Of a stretch of DNA of 64,000 bases, positions 1-11,771 are shown one piece after another (the first letter of the stretch is position 1; the number at the start of each line of letters is the position of its first letter). The notes beneath the pieces were generated by a model, which made no database searches, was not told where the DNA came from, and saw nothing but the letters and a program-made list of their open reading frames with translations. The position numbers were made by a program, and so were the translations under genes. The stretch spans positions 62,001 to 126,000 of the forward strand of contig NW_026516766.1 of assembly GCF_025766255.1 (NCBI RefSeq), given 5' to 3'. The DNA comes from Zychaea mexicana. Taxonomy: Eukaryota > Mucoromycota > Mucoromycetes > Mucorales > Lichtheimiaceae.

Positions 1-750
1 AAATTTTCTATTTACACCGAGCGTAAGTTCCGTCAAATGAGAGTTCTTGATCGATGATGGTATTGTCGGTGCCCACTCTTCCCGATCATTGAGATTTATC
101 GAAAATACAAATGTAAAGCTTGTCAAGTTCGGGCATTGTCGCATGAATATATCTGGCGTGACATCGGTTTTCCATCGGGTAAGTATTGTTTCGTTGCGGC
201 GTGGAGGAGCAAAATAGATGCGAGTCAACGTCTTGCCGCATCTGTCAAGTAAAGACCTGACGATGTTTTTTGTAAGGCACTCTGACCGCACGTGAACTAT
301 ATGAATATTGATCGTTAGTATATAGGGAGCAATCATCGCTGATAGTTTTCTACAAAGCTGGTGTGCGGAACAGAGTTATCAAGACATAGTAGATTATGTA
401 AAAGCGTAAAGAAAAGAAACGCTACCATCTTGGATCGCATCGCATTTTAGCTCTACCAACAGAAATTTGGCTACGGATGGCCAACAGTCTTCAGCAAACT
501 CTCCTAAATGTACGCGTCTAACAGATGATGCTTCGATATAGCGCCGGTAAGGTACCAAGTGAGGCACTATAGTATGCTGGTCGTCTGTCGACAGGTTTTG
601 CCACATATCGTGTCTGCACAAAATCATGGCTTGCCAGGATTTACAAACAGTGCTACACCGTATTCGCTCTCGAAATGTCAATAATGTCAAAATGGGATCT
701 TGAATTTCAGTTGGTAAGGATGGTAACCGATTGGTCTCATTGATCGTCAT
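1..750 (-). CDS. F-box/LRR protein, copy 1 (partial, runs off the window)
   Basis: This is the 5' part of a gene continuing beyond position 1. Exon 1 (750-426) encodes an N-terminal F-box of the form LPTEIQDPILTLLTFRERI, followed by VCKSWQAMI. The F-box family binds Skp1 in SCF ubiquitin ligases. A GT-AG intron at about 297-425 joins exon 2 (296 to beyond 1), which encodes the start of the leucine-rich repeat region (CPNLTSFTFVFS type). Start, intron position and phase match the copy at 16677-18473, and the protein is nearly identical to it through exon 1. No frameshift is visible in the part present. The substrate of the putative SCF complex cannot be read from sequence. Confidence is high for the family and lower for whether the whole gene is intact. 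Confidence 0.8.
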
Positions 751-1808
751 GACTTTTGCGAGTTATTTATTAAGTAGACAAAAAAGAGGAGGAAAAGGTA
801 GAACAGTTTCAGGCTAGCAATGCATCTATACAGTATGCATTGTTTTTAGGTGACGCAAGTTTTGTTTATAAAATTGAATGTGGCGCATCAATGATCCCGT
901 AGTGTGCACACGATGACATTCTCCCTACTCGGTATTCATCATGAATCTAAAGTAACTCGCAATAATACGCGCCCAAAATCGCGTGTTACAGTAACAAGAA
1001 TCACCAATGTCAAGATTGTATGAAAAGTGGCTATGCTTATTGATTAAGGTTCCTGATCAATATCGTCAGGTACACAAAGTGCACATGATTCGATAGAAGG
1101 GTGCAATCATCATTAATACGATGCGGAATACTTTATTCGTGTGTGCTGAGTGCTGTCCTCATAGTACTACCACTAACAAAACTGGTATCTGTCTAGTCCT
1201 ACTGTTGATAAGCAAGATGGTGTTTTTGCGAACAAGTGGTAGGCAAATAAAGCGATATTATATATGCAGCAACGGACCGGACGTGATCAGCCTTAACACA
1301 GCTTATTTCTTACTTTCTATGTTATTAGTTAAAAGGAAAACACCCTATTTCACTTTTAATCTTTCAGTGGGGTCGGCGGTTCGATGTTAAAAGAGGTAGA
1401 ATACCTTACAAGGAAAATATACAGTATGCGCTATAAAGTCGCCATCTAGTATTCATTTATTCTCTACAGAAAAACGTCAGCAAAAAGATCATACACATCC
1501 ACTGCAACAAATGATGAACTCAGCTTTTAATCTGATTACCACCATTCCCTGAAGCACATTGTAAAGCAATCAATGTTGGCTACGGACTATGATATCACGC
1601 ACCGCAACCATAAATAACCTTCATTTTTTTTTCATATGTGAATATACCAAAAGGTATAATAGCGAAGCTATTAGATAGACACTCATACTTTAGGGTATCA
1701 CATTGATCACCCTCCAAAATCTGCTATATATGATCTACTTTTAGCTGTTTTTCTTTATTTTGTTCTTGGATATGATTATACTATACACATTTGGAGGTTT
1801 GTTTTTTT
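751..1808. other. Intergenic; duplicated 5' flank of F-box copy 1
   Basis: No gene was found here. Roughly 850-1480, read on the minus strand, resembles the sequence upstream of F-box copy 3 (about 18770-19330) and in part copy 2. Shared pieces include the stretch around the GATCAGCCTTAA/GCTGATCACC motif and the region near the ACATCGAACCGCC motif. The duplication therefore carried the promoter along with the gene. The remainder to 1808 is AT-rich and holds the 3' side of the acyl-CoA dehydrogenase gene. Confidence 0.55.
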
Positions 1809-4137
1809 TTACAATCTAGCATCAGCTGGGAACTTCTTCATGGCCTATTATTTTTTTTATAAAAAGGTTTGGGGGATGTTAGAAAGTTTACAGCAGTCTT
1901 TCGCAAGAAGTATAAAAAACTGTAGTATTACCTGGCGCACACCCAGATCAGCCATGATTTCCTCAGAACCACCCAGAATGGCATTGAATTTGTACGTGCG
2001 TTGTAAATCTTCAATGTATTTACCCATACCAGTCTTGGTAAGAGCACGGCCACCAAAGATCTGACAAGCTTCATCCGAAACATCGTGCATCATACGGGTA
2101 GCATGGAATTTCAAAAGAGCAATAGGACCAGCCAGTTTGTCTGCTTGTTCGGCGTATTTCATGTGGTTCATTTGATAAGCAATATTTTCGGTCCATGTTT
2201 GACAGCTTTCGACACCAGCAATCTAGGTAGAAAATTGAAATTTTATATAAGGTAAGCCACTCCTTCTCTCTCTTTTCCTACTCGTACGGATGTGTTGTAT
2301 AATTTCTTACCATTTTGGCGAGCTTGTTACGGATGACGGGCTGGTCGATTAAAGGCTTGCCAAACACTTTACGCTGCATAGCCCATTTGAAACATTCTTC
2401 AACTGCGTTGCGGGATACTGCAACAGGTTGTGCAATAAGCATGAACCGCTCGTGGTTAAAGTCTAAATTAGAGAGGAAGTGGGGGTGGGGGGCATTATCT
2501 GGTTAGAACTCTTCGGTTGTGCTATATATACAGTCGTACATATATGTACTTACTCTACACATCGGATAGCGAACCCATAATGATAACAACCTAGAATTAG
2601 TCACCCTGTATAAAAAACCATCCTGTTTTCCTAAAAATTTCAAACACTTACAGAACTAAGAAGAAAGATGTTAGGCGCTGTTTACTTAATCAGAAAAACC
2701 AATTTTTTTCTACTTACAGAACAACACGGAAACCTTGATGCTCAATACCAAGCAAGTTTGCATCTGGGACAAATACATTTTCAAATGTGACATAGGCGGT
2801 ACCAGCACTTTGCGAATACGATGTTTTGATAGGCTTGGTCTCCACACCTTCTTGGCGTTCAATCAAGAGCATGGAGATACCCTTTTCAGTTCGGACGGCA
2901 GTGGCGAAATAATGGGCGAAACGACCGGTGGTAATCCATTTCTTGACACCATTGACAACATAACCTCCTTCCACTTTTTTAGCAACCGTGCGAATACTGG
3001 CGACGTCTGAACCGGTATAGGGCTCAGTGATGGCCAAGGACATGCGCTTTTCGCCAGATAAAAGCAAAGGCACCAACTGTTGTTGTTGTTGTTTTTCCAT
3101 TACAAAATATTAGAGTTAATATGGGTGCCTTTTTACTTCTACGTTTTCGAAAGACAAACGTATAGAGAATAGTATTACGAACCTCTGCCTTGAGTTCAGG
3201 CTTGCCATAGTTCAAGACGGTAGGAAGAGAGATGGTCATACCACCAGTTATACCGGCAACCAAACCTGGAGCTCCCCAACGAGCAAATTCTTGATGAGTG
3301 ATCATATCACTATGAAAAAATTACGGTTAGAATAAATTCCTCCCCCCAGGAAACGAGTAGGGTCGTGTAACTCTGCTTACTGGAAATAATCGAATTCAGT
3401 GCCAGGCACATTGCCAGGCAACATCAGTCCGTGTAACCATGGGCCAGGGCCAACATGAGCAGCCAAAAGATGATGCGCTGCTAACTTTTTGACAAATTCG
3501 TCGGAAGGGCGATCGCCAGCACTGTCGCATTCTTGTGCCTCGGCCTTTAATTCATCACAGATTTTACGTAGAGCAGCCTGATAACGGAAATGCGAGTCGC
3601 TACACACATTAAATAATACGACAAGAAAACGTTATTACCATGTCGTGGGCATCATACCAACCCGGCCCCCTACCACCCTTCAGCAATCTTACTTGTAATA
3701 AGGCGACTTGTATCCCATAAAAGCACTCATTTCAGCATACGGCACCGTCGAGTTATCACCATGCTGACGGATCTTGATCTGAGGCGTTTCATCAGCAAGA
3801 GTACCGATCTTGTATCGCTTGTATTTCAGCAGCACTTCTTGACGATGCAGGCCATAAAAGGCTTCGGTGGCGTCCTTGCCTGCGTATTCAAGAATAGGAA
3901 AGGCACCGCCCGGATGCTAATATGATTTCGGTTTGGTTGGTTGATGAATGATACATTTGATACAAAAGTAACTCTTTCATCTTGCTTGTTTTCTTCTTCC
4001 CCAAATCCATTCCATAGTAATACCATGTCAATGAAAACGCTCATATTGTAGACGTCAGTGTCGATAATAATCCAAATATCTTCTTCGGCAGCATGACGGC
4101 TAACTTCTTCACGAGTGTATGTTTTGAGTTCGACCAT
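1809..4137 (-). CDS. Acyl-CoA dehydrogenase with N-terminal cytochrome b5 domain, probably peroxisomal
   Basis: Multi-exon gene. Exon 1 (4137-4024) starts MVELKTYTREEVSRH and encodes a cytochrome b5 fold. Joining it to exon 2 (3916-3693) restores the heme-ligand motif HPGG, with a second histidine in GLHRQEVL. Later exons give a full acyl-CoA dehydrogenase: the FAD/substrate motif RMSLAITEPYTGSDVA, KKWITTGRFAHYF, and the C-terminal helical domain with QIFGGRALTKTGMGKYIED and the active-site-region motif RTYKFNAILGGSEEI. The last exon (1809-1844) ends FPADARL. The terminal A-R-L fits a type 1 peroxisomal signal, so peroxisomal beta-oxidation is the likely role. Substrate chain length is unknown. 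Family knowledge: b5-ACAD fusions occur in fungi. The targeting and pathway role are my inferences. Confidence 0.9.
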
Positions 4138-4553
4138 GGTTGATTGCGTGTAAGTGTGCGCGTAGAAGTATAGAAAAAAGAGTAGGGGGTTTGGTTAAAA
4201 TACTGGAAAGATTGAAAGAAAAAGGTGTGGAAAGGAACAGAGGTTATGATAATACCGTTGCGGCATTTATTTTTGCGGGAGGGAAAAGGGCTTCTTCAAT
4301 CTATTCATCCGGATTACAAAAGAGGATTGACTATTTTCCCAGGGAGTGTGGGGTCGCCGGAAAAATTGTTTTGGCATCACGTCAAGCGAAATGCATTGCG
4401 TAAACTCCGACCATATTGAAATATGCAAATCACAAAAGAAAGAGTGGATAAAAACAACACGCTACTTTTTATTTATCATCATTCTGTGAGAGCTACAGTG
4501 CAGAGAGAAGGTTAGCATGCTCATGTAAAGATAAACACACTACTAAGCAAGTA

Positions 4554-7500
4554 CTACGGTTCATATTCGGATCCGTAGTCGCTTTCCGAGTAATCGTCAT
4601 CTTCTTGGTCTGACGGAGGCTCACCCGGATCATACATTGCAATGACATCTTCTGCAAACGTAGGATACGCACTATTGGTATTACTGATACCCATTCGCTT
4701 CCTTGCAAGTTCACACAAAATACTCTGAGCAACCCAAGGGAAACTCAACAGTTCCTCATCGTGGGTGTTGTATCGTTTGTCAAACTGCTTGCCTTCCTCG
4801 CGCTGTCGTCTTTGCTCGTGGGGATGATATGCGACATAATACCACGCAGCGGCCTTGGCCTCCAGATCCTCCTGTTTCATTGCAATATTTTTACTCGCAG
4901 AGAACTCGGTATGGTACCAACGGGTCTTCATTCGCATCATGTCCTTGCGCGCCTGCTGTTGTACTTCAAACAACCTTTCGTTGCGTCGCTTGTGCATCCA
5001 CTTGATGATCCAGCCCGACATGATTTCTGCCTCGCTGTTGACGCCGAATCGGCCCATCATGTCACGTAGCTCACGGTCATAGTAGCGTTTTAAACGTCTC
5101 GCTTCGCCAATGTAACTTTCCATCCCTGGGACTTGGATGCGTGCGTCATAATAGACACCATCTGTATTCACGTCCCATAACGTGTCACGGTATTCTCGGT
5201 ACTTGATGTGGCCAATCCTGCGGAATAGTTTGCCCAACGCCTTTTCCGACTCGTAAGATGGTTTGTCCTTCTTCTCCATAAAATCTGGATATCTTTGGTT
5301 GGGCATTGTCAAAAGGCTTGGATTGGGCTCAGCTGGCACGCCTGTTTTTGCAAAATCTGTATGACCAAGTCGACATGATTATTAACACTGTTCTGGAGTC
5401 TGTTGAAAGTTGCAGAGTACGTTAAGAAAAAGAAAAAAATTACCGACAGCCATGGAGTGGTACTCTGCTAACTGTATGCATCCAAAGTCAAACACGCCAT
5501 CGGGGGAGCGATCTGCTTTGGCAAGATGAGCATTTGCGATTTGGCCAAGGTTGCTTAGCTTAATAAAGCTGACAAAGAACTCCTTGATATGATCAATAGT
5601 GACTTCATCTGCTAACGTAAGAGGCTTCGGTGCCGTGTAGCTCATTGGGATGATGTTTCGATAATCAGGTGGAGGAAACAGTCTTTTGTCCCAGATAACG
5701 CTACGCAGAGAAAGAAAATAGTAGTCCATGGTATAACCATCATGATACATAGCAAAACGTATTAAGAAAATATCTCCTTGACAGCACAGCCAGACAACAA
5801 CGATTTCGTTACTAGAATTACACACCTGTAGCAATCGCCATCCAAATCTCCACCTGAGCACATGCTTGGGATATCTCGCTCACCTTGAGCTGGGAACACG
5901 ACGACATTGCACAAGTCGCGTAATTGAGGGATATCGACGGCTTTCAACATTCGCACATCACCAGGATGCAAAGATGGTGAACGATACACCAAACATTCGC
6001 CTGTCAGCGTCTGTTCGTTGTAATCGCCATCAATAAATTTACAAAAGATTTGGTTCTCCTGCAAGGTATTAGTCTCATCCAGTACGCCCATCAAAAACAC
6101 GCCTTTGATGACGGGGATGCGAGCCTTTTTCCTTGCTTCCTTGAGTCGAGCGACACGGAATGCCTCGAGTAAGTTCTTGATGTACGGATCGCGACGTTGC
6201 AAAAACCCAGCTTCAACGATCTTGGCCATGGCATGTTGAATACCGAGTCCATCAGCCGTTTCGCGTAAGATGCGAGATGCTTGCAACGGATCTGTCAACA
6301 TCTTGTCTACATCATGGACCATGTCGTCGAGGATATCCAAAAACACAGAATCAGGTACTTTGAGTGAGGATAGAATGCTGATCAGTTGGCGGTTTAAATG
6401 TGCGCAAGAGTAGTTGGCCGTATGGTTGATCTCTAGCATTTGATACTCGGATTCAAACTTGATCTGGCTCGGTCGCAGGGCAATGGTGCCTGGTCTCATA
6501 CGGTCATTTTCTTGAGCATGGACTGTGAGGACTCCCTTGGCACCGCCGAGTCGAATCTGGAAGGCACTTGGGACACGCGATCGATTCATTTTCTTGGCCA
6601 CGAGCTCGGCCAAATCGGGAGCGATCCGGCCGACGCCGTCAGAGAATGTAAATCCATTTCTGTTCGTAACGTCTCTAATGTGCGTTACTTGATCCGGGGT
6701 AAGCATCGTAATCGGTTGGGTTGATGAAAAGCACTAAGATAGGGTAGCATGAAAGTACATAAGCGTTACCAATTAAAGGCGAACTGATACAGTGGTCCCC
6801 CGTTAGGATCAACCTCGAAGGGGGTCTCAATGAGGGCTGAAAAAGATGAGGGTGATCTTAACGGGGGGACCACTGTTCCCCTAACAATGCCTCCCCCTGC
6901 ATGCATTCTCATCTTAGAAACCAGTCTTTTTCTTTACCTGACCCATACGCGCGGCATGTTTAGCAACCACCCGCTCATTCCGAAAATTTCCCATCCACTG
7001 ACGAATCCTGTTTGCATCCAACAAGCTACCATCCTCCTCCATGGTCGTCGACGAGAAAAACCAACATCCATGGGTTCTCAGTTGCGAACTCGAGAACGCC
7101 AAAAACTCATAGTAACGATCCCCGATGCGAATCCCGTCCCTGATGATTTTGAGGATCCTGTCAAACAATTTTTCACTAATCAAGTGTCGCGTGGATGCCG
7201 TATTCATCAACGTCCCCAACCCTTCCTCAACAAACGTGACCCGTAAAAACCGATCATCGTAGCGCCTGAAATGTCGAACCACGCGGTTGGACATTTCCGG
7301 TTGTGGGAGCTCGAGCACAAAGGTTGTTGGTGTCACCATGACCTTGTAAACATATGTGATGTGGCTTCTGCGCCGGCGGCGCCCTCGGAGATGGCCGAGG
7401 CCTAACGTCGATTGCTTTTGCACAAGTTCTTGGAGTTTTTCAAGTGGGTGCCATACCCGCTCGTCTTCTCTATAGCACATGAGCTTGAGTGCATCGATGG

Positions 7501-8470
7501 CGACAAACGGTGGTAGCCGGCACAGAATTGTGTAAAAGTCTTCGGTCAGCGCGTTTTCATTTAGACGGTAGCTCGAAATAAAACTCTCGAGTGTGTAAAA
7601 CGCCTCAAAGTTTTTGATTCGGTTATAGCGTTCATCATGACCGACTCTTGACTGTGATGACGGTGCTGACGATGATAATGATGGGTGTGTCGACAATGGA
7701 TCATGCTCGACTCCAATTTTGACACCGGGCGTAATTGGACCCCGTGGGATGGCCTTGTGTTCAACAAGTTTCCTGATTAATGTTTTGTAACACGTTCGGG
7801 CTTTTGTATGTGTAGACATGTGGAGCGTAAACGTCACTCGATAAGCGGTCCATTTGCCGAGTGGATTGGCTGTAGCGGCCGTTGATGATGACGGCAAGGG
7901 CGAGGATGGCGGCCCATTGTATCCAGTCCCGATTAGAGCGACATGAGAAGAGACACCACTGTCGAGATCAACCACACGATACCAAGCACTTTCTTTACGC
8001 CCGTTTCTAGACCACTCTAGCCAGAATCGGCCCGGGTGCTTGAGCATCATTGTGAGCGCCGCTTGGTTGCCGCTCGTGTCAATATCTTCGACAACGATTT
8101 CACCGTTGTTGTTTAATGTATTGAGCTTGAACTCGACCTTGTATGTGTGCCCTGCGTGTCCGAAATAGATGGTCACCAAACGGGTGTTGTAGTTGTAGCT
8201 GAATCGGACGTTCGTTTGTGTGGACCATTGCCGGACGAAGGTGGTTTCCGAAGCCATGTATCCCATTGAAAACGAAGATGCAAACACCGTACAGGAGCGT
8301 CGTTCGCCTCCGAAGTGTTGTCCGTGCATCGCAGTTTGCAGAGAGTTGAATAGATTGATATCCATGTCATCATCGAGCGCAAGACTGCTGAGCATGCGTG
8401 CTATGTTATTCACGCTGTTAGATATACGAGCCTGTCCCATGTCACCCATGGTGTCAGATAAACGAAACAA
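4554..8470 (-). CDS. RNA-dependent RNA polymerase (RNA silencing)
   Basis: Four exons: 8470-6938, 6733-5826, 5700-5444 and 5356-4554. The spliced frame is open for about 1166 aa. The N-terminal third is diverged. From about residue 360 the eukaryotic RdRP core follows: TPTTFVLELPQPEMSNRVVR, then AARMGQ joined by splicing to CFSST, then SDGVGRI and FQIRLGGAKGVL. The catalytic loop SGGDLDGDCY lies at about 5830-5860, with the DLDGD aspartates intact. The C-terminus is acidic. Proteins of this family copy single-stranded RNA into dsRNA for Dicer, amplifying siRNAs. All key residues are present, so it should be active. Intron 1 (6734-6937) contains an inverted repeat described separately. Which pathway paralogue this is cannot be told. 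Confidence 0.93.
6789..6876. repeat. 88-nt inverted repeat (hairpin) inside RdRP intron 1
   Basis: The left arm begins ACAGTGGTCCCCCGTTAGGA at 6789. The right arm ends at 6876 and is its near-perfect reverse complement (GGGGGGACCACTGT at 6863-6876). The arms are about 27-28 nt with a few mismatches or bulges and enclose a loop of about 30 nt. The ACAGTGGTC ends resemble terminal inverted repeats of small DNA transposons. No clear target-site duplication flanks it (AT on the left, TC on the right), so MITE, fold-back remnant and functional intronic hairpin all remain possible. Confidence 0.8.
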
Positions 8471-8932
8471 AGGGAGAAAGTAAAAAACAGTAAAATGGTA
8501 GTATGCAGTGAGCAGTGAGCAGAAAAAAAGTTAAAGTAGGAGGAAAGAGAGAGAGAGAGAGACACCCACAAGCAACCTTAATTTTACTGGTGCGTTTTTT
8601 ACATATCAGTGAATAATTATAGCAGCGATTATTCTAAGCTCTATGCGCGGGCAACGCTCATGCAAAGAGCACAGCGGCGCGCTGCTTAAACAAACAGCAT
8701 GATACATTAATAAATGGCATGTGAAAGACCGATGGAAAAAAAGCTTTATATAACGAATAGGATAATGTAGATGATGACGTTGATAGAAGAAATAATATTC
8801 ACAGAAAGAAAAGCAAGAGAAGAAAAAGGGCTGTTGGTATATGAAATAAGATGATGGCGGTGAGAGAAAGGATAGTAAGACGACAAGTATAATTAAAGAA
8901 GAAGAAGATGGTATACGAGTTTTAAACTTGTT
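8471..8932. promoter_or_regulatory. RdRP upstream region / 3' side of LRR gene A
   Basis: There is no gene in this 460-bp gap. It holds a (GA)n tract near 8548-8562, short GCAGTGA direct repeats near 8504-8521 and A-rich stretches. It must contain the promoter of the RdRP gene (start at 8470, minus) and the 3' end signals of the upstream LRR gene. No specific binding site could be assigned. Confidence 0.4.
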
Positions 8933-11601
8933 TCACATGGGAATCTCATCGAAAGAATAAGCTGAGGACTATAAGAAAAACATAAATTGCAATACTCGTC
9001 AGTGCTTCTTCTTTCATTAACACATATGTAGCAAGATGTTAAGGTCCTTACTATTGAGACATTCGAGCTACGTTTATCTTGGATAGTCGTAGTCGTAGTG
9101 GTAGTAGTCGTGCTGTTGGTAACGCTGTTATGGTAAGAAGCATCGTCAACATCGTCATCGTTGTGTGACCTAGGCGATGATGATGACGACGAGGACGAAG
9201 AGAGCGTTGATGAGGACGAAGTTCCGTTCAGCGCGTCTTCTTCCGACACCACTTGTTCTCCTTCGTCATCATCTACCTCTTGGAGCTTCTGTGGTGAATA
9301 GTACAGACTGTCTTCATACGATCGCTGCATGTTGCGTGTGCAAACTGCGACGATATCATTTTGTAATTCGGCCATGTCCACCTCGTTTGGCTAAGCACAA
9401 CAGCATGTTAGTTTTCTAATTGGCGTCCCTTTGGTTCTCACGAAAAAAGGACACAATCTTTACCGGTATGTTAATATCCAAAAACGTCAATGTGTGATTC
9501 ATCTTGATAGATATTGATAGAGCCAAGACACCAGCCATGGTGATGTGTGGATTACGTGATAGATCAAGACGGGACAATGTTGAATTTTCGGGTAAACATT
9601 CAGCGAGTGCAATTGCAGCGCTGGAATCTAGATCTGTCCCTGCAAGATTGAGTTCACGTAGAAAATGGTTTCTTGACAATGCTGTCTTGATGCTTTGAAT
9701 CTAAATATGTGCATGTCCTTAATAGTTAATATACTTTCGATGTATCGACACATATAAATCCTCCACTCTCTTTTCTCCCTTTCTCGCTTATTAGAAAACA
9801 TACGCCTTCATCGGATTTGTTGGCTAACGGATTATCCGAAAGGTCGAGTACTTGTAAATGATGGTTTGAAAGCTATAATAGATAGTGTTTGTTGTCAGTA
9901 AAAACCAACAATACTTGTCCTTTCTTTTCCCGACCAGTGCCACTTACCAAAGCTTCGGCCAATCTAGCACATTCATTTGGATATATCTGACAGTCAGTCA
10001 ATATCAAATGTGTCAACGAGCGATTGTTGTATAATGCTTGGGCAATAGATGCGACAGCTTGCTGCAAGTAGTTGCCAGTCAAATCCAATTGCTGAATCCC
10101 GCGTCGTGGATATTCACCCGTTTGCCAATACATTTCGATCGGTTCGTCATTGATCAACATGGCGGCGATCCATGGTGCTGCATTTTGTGAAATACGGTTG
10201 TGGCGTAACGAAAGGTGGTTCAATGATATGGATTGACGGACACCGCCAGCCAAGATCTCGATCAATGGTGCTTTTAGCGAACAATGGTCCAATATCAACT
10301 TTTGTAATGATGGGGCGATATGGACTGCGTGAGAAAGGTAACGTAACGCTCGTTTATCGGGTACAGATCGAGATAGGTCTATTGATTTGATAGCTCTTGA
10401 CTACAAAATTCATGTGTGCAGTTGTTGTTAGTGCGGCACTGTAGTAAAAGTAGGAGGGTTCATAGTTTGCAGAAGACAACAATAGGTTACCTGGCTAATA
10501 TAGATAGAAATGTATTTGAATCCGTCGGCCTTGAAGGCATTTCCCGCAAGTTTTAATTCAGGGAGTCGATCGGTGATCAGCAAGCTATGAAGCAAGATTC
10601 GAACAGTCTATAATAGGCATCCAATGCTGTGATTTAGCCACCTGTTATTTTTTGTCAAACCTTTCCCGCAAGTAACCCTCTCTCTCTCTCTCTCTCTCTC
10701 TCGTCTTTCTCCTGTTGTGCTACCATCAATCAACCCAATCACTGATGTCGTAATACCAACCCCCTCTCTGACCCTTTGCTGGCTTCAAATGAATGATAAT
10801 TACCTCGTCGTTCATACCACAATTGGAAAGATCAAGACTGCACAGACCGCAATTTAACATGAGGATATCTGCAATTGGCCCTGCTTGTCTCGAGTCGATC
10901 ATTTGATTTGCCAAGTTAATCGTCGTTAAGCGTGAGAAGCTTCTTTGATTGAAAGAGGCGGGGAGAAACATATCATTTTATTGATAAATGATTTTCATTT
11001 TCGAGTTTCATATTAGTATAGATAGAATATTTCCCTGTCTGTCTCCCTCTTTTTCTCTTTCTCTCTCTCTTTCTCTTTCTGTGTTAAGAACTCACCAACT
11101 AGAACGTAGCAAATCCATAAAGCTTTCCAGTGGTTGTTCTTCACGAAGTCGACAAGCTCGTTCATAGTATTTGGGCAATTCCCTGCAACTGCTAATGCTT
11201 GTTGACTGGTAATTAGTGTCGAATTGATCGTTGTCGTTGTCGTCGCCTTGTTGTTGGTCATCTATAAACGTCGTTTGAGAAGGTGACGATTGTTGACTAG
11301 TATCGGTCAACATGTCGTCCTTGTCATCCACATTGTTGTAAAGAATATACTCGGTCGTAAGCTTTCTGACGGAAAAAGTCACTCGTTTCAGCTCTTGTCT
11401 CGGCAGTGCAGGAACTGCATAAGGATCGCTACCGTCTGTGGATGAATAATATAGTTTGGACTGAATGCGGGTGAGCCAGGAACTGGTCGAGCCGGTTGAG
11501 GTAACGGAAGGTGGCTTCTTGGCTGGCTTTTTTAGAATGCCCTTGTTCATGGTCGTGACAGTATTGGAGCGACTGTTGGCCGTTGTCGTCGTGGTAGTCA
11601 T
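8933..11601 (-). CDS. PPP1R37-like LRR protein A (PP1-docking RVxF), without a GAT-like domain
   Basis: Start 11601 (MTTTTTTANSRSNTVTT). Exon 1 carries a basic region (GILKKPAKKP) and ELKRVTFSVRKL, a canonical RVxF PP1-docking motif, followed by an acidic linker. About seven further exons encode leucine-rich repeats of the ribonuclease-inhibitor type: SRLTTINLANQMIDSRQAG, LHHLSLRHNRI-like repeats near 10200, ELNLAGTDLDSSAAIALAE and SRLDLSRNPHITMAGVLALS. The last of these, with the following MAELQNDIVAVCTRN, matches human PPP1R37 organisation. The C-terminus is a Ser/Asp-rich linker. A GTAAGG donor at about 9052 and a TTATAG acceptor at about 8970 give a short end at 8933; without that splice the frame ends at 8893. 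Expected role: PP1 catalytic-subunit regulator. Paralogue of the gene at 21521-25088. Confidence 0.8.
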
Positions 11602-11771
11602 TGACCTTTCTTTTTTTTTTTTCGTTCCAATAAAAAAAAAGGAAGAGAGAGAGGGTGGGTTTGTGTGAGGGATTCCGCCCACTCAACTTTTTGTTACAGA
11701 ACTCATTTACTCAATTAGGAACAAGTAACCCCCGCTTTGTTTTACGAAGAATTTTTTCTTGCTTATATCCT
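11602..11771. promoter_or_regulatory. Short divergent promoter between LRR gene A and the tRNA isopentenyltransferase
   Basis: About 170 bp separate the two divergent start codons (11601 minus, 11772 plus). The region is full of poly-T/poly-A and GAGAGA tracts. An in-frame upstream ATG at 11655 lies inside it and would lengthen the isopentenyltransferase by 39 residues, leaving only about 50 bp between the genes. Confidence 0.5.

Noticed and set aside
8893..9050. Unspliced C-terminal extension of LRR gene A to 8893
   Set aside because: A good GTAAGG donor and TTATAG acceptor give a shorter, compositionally more plausible end at 8933; kept only as an alternative.
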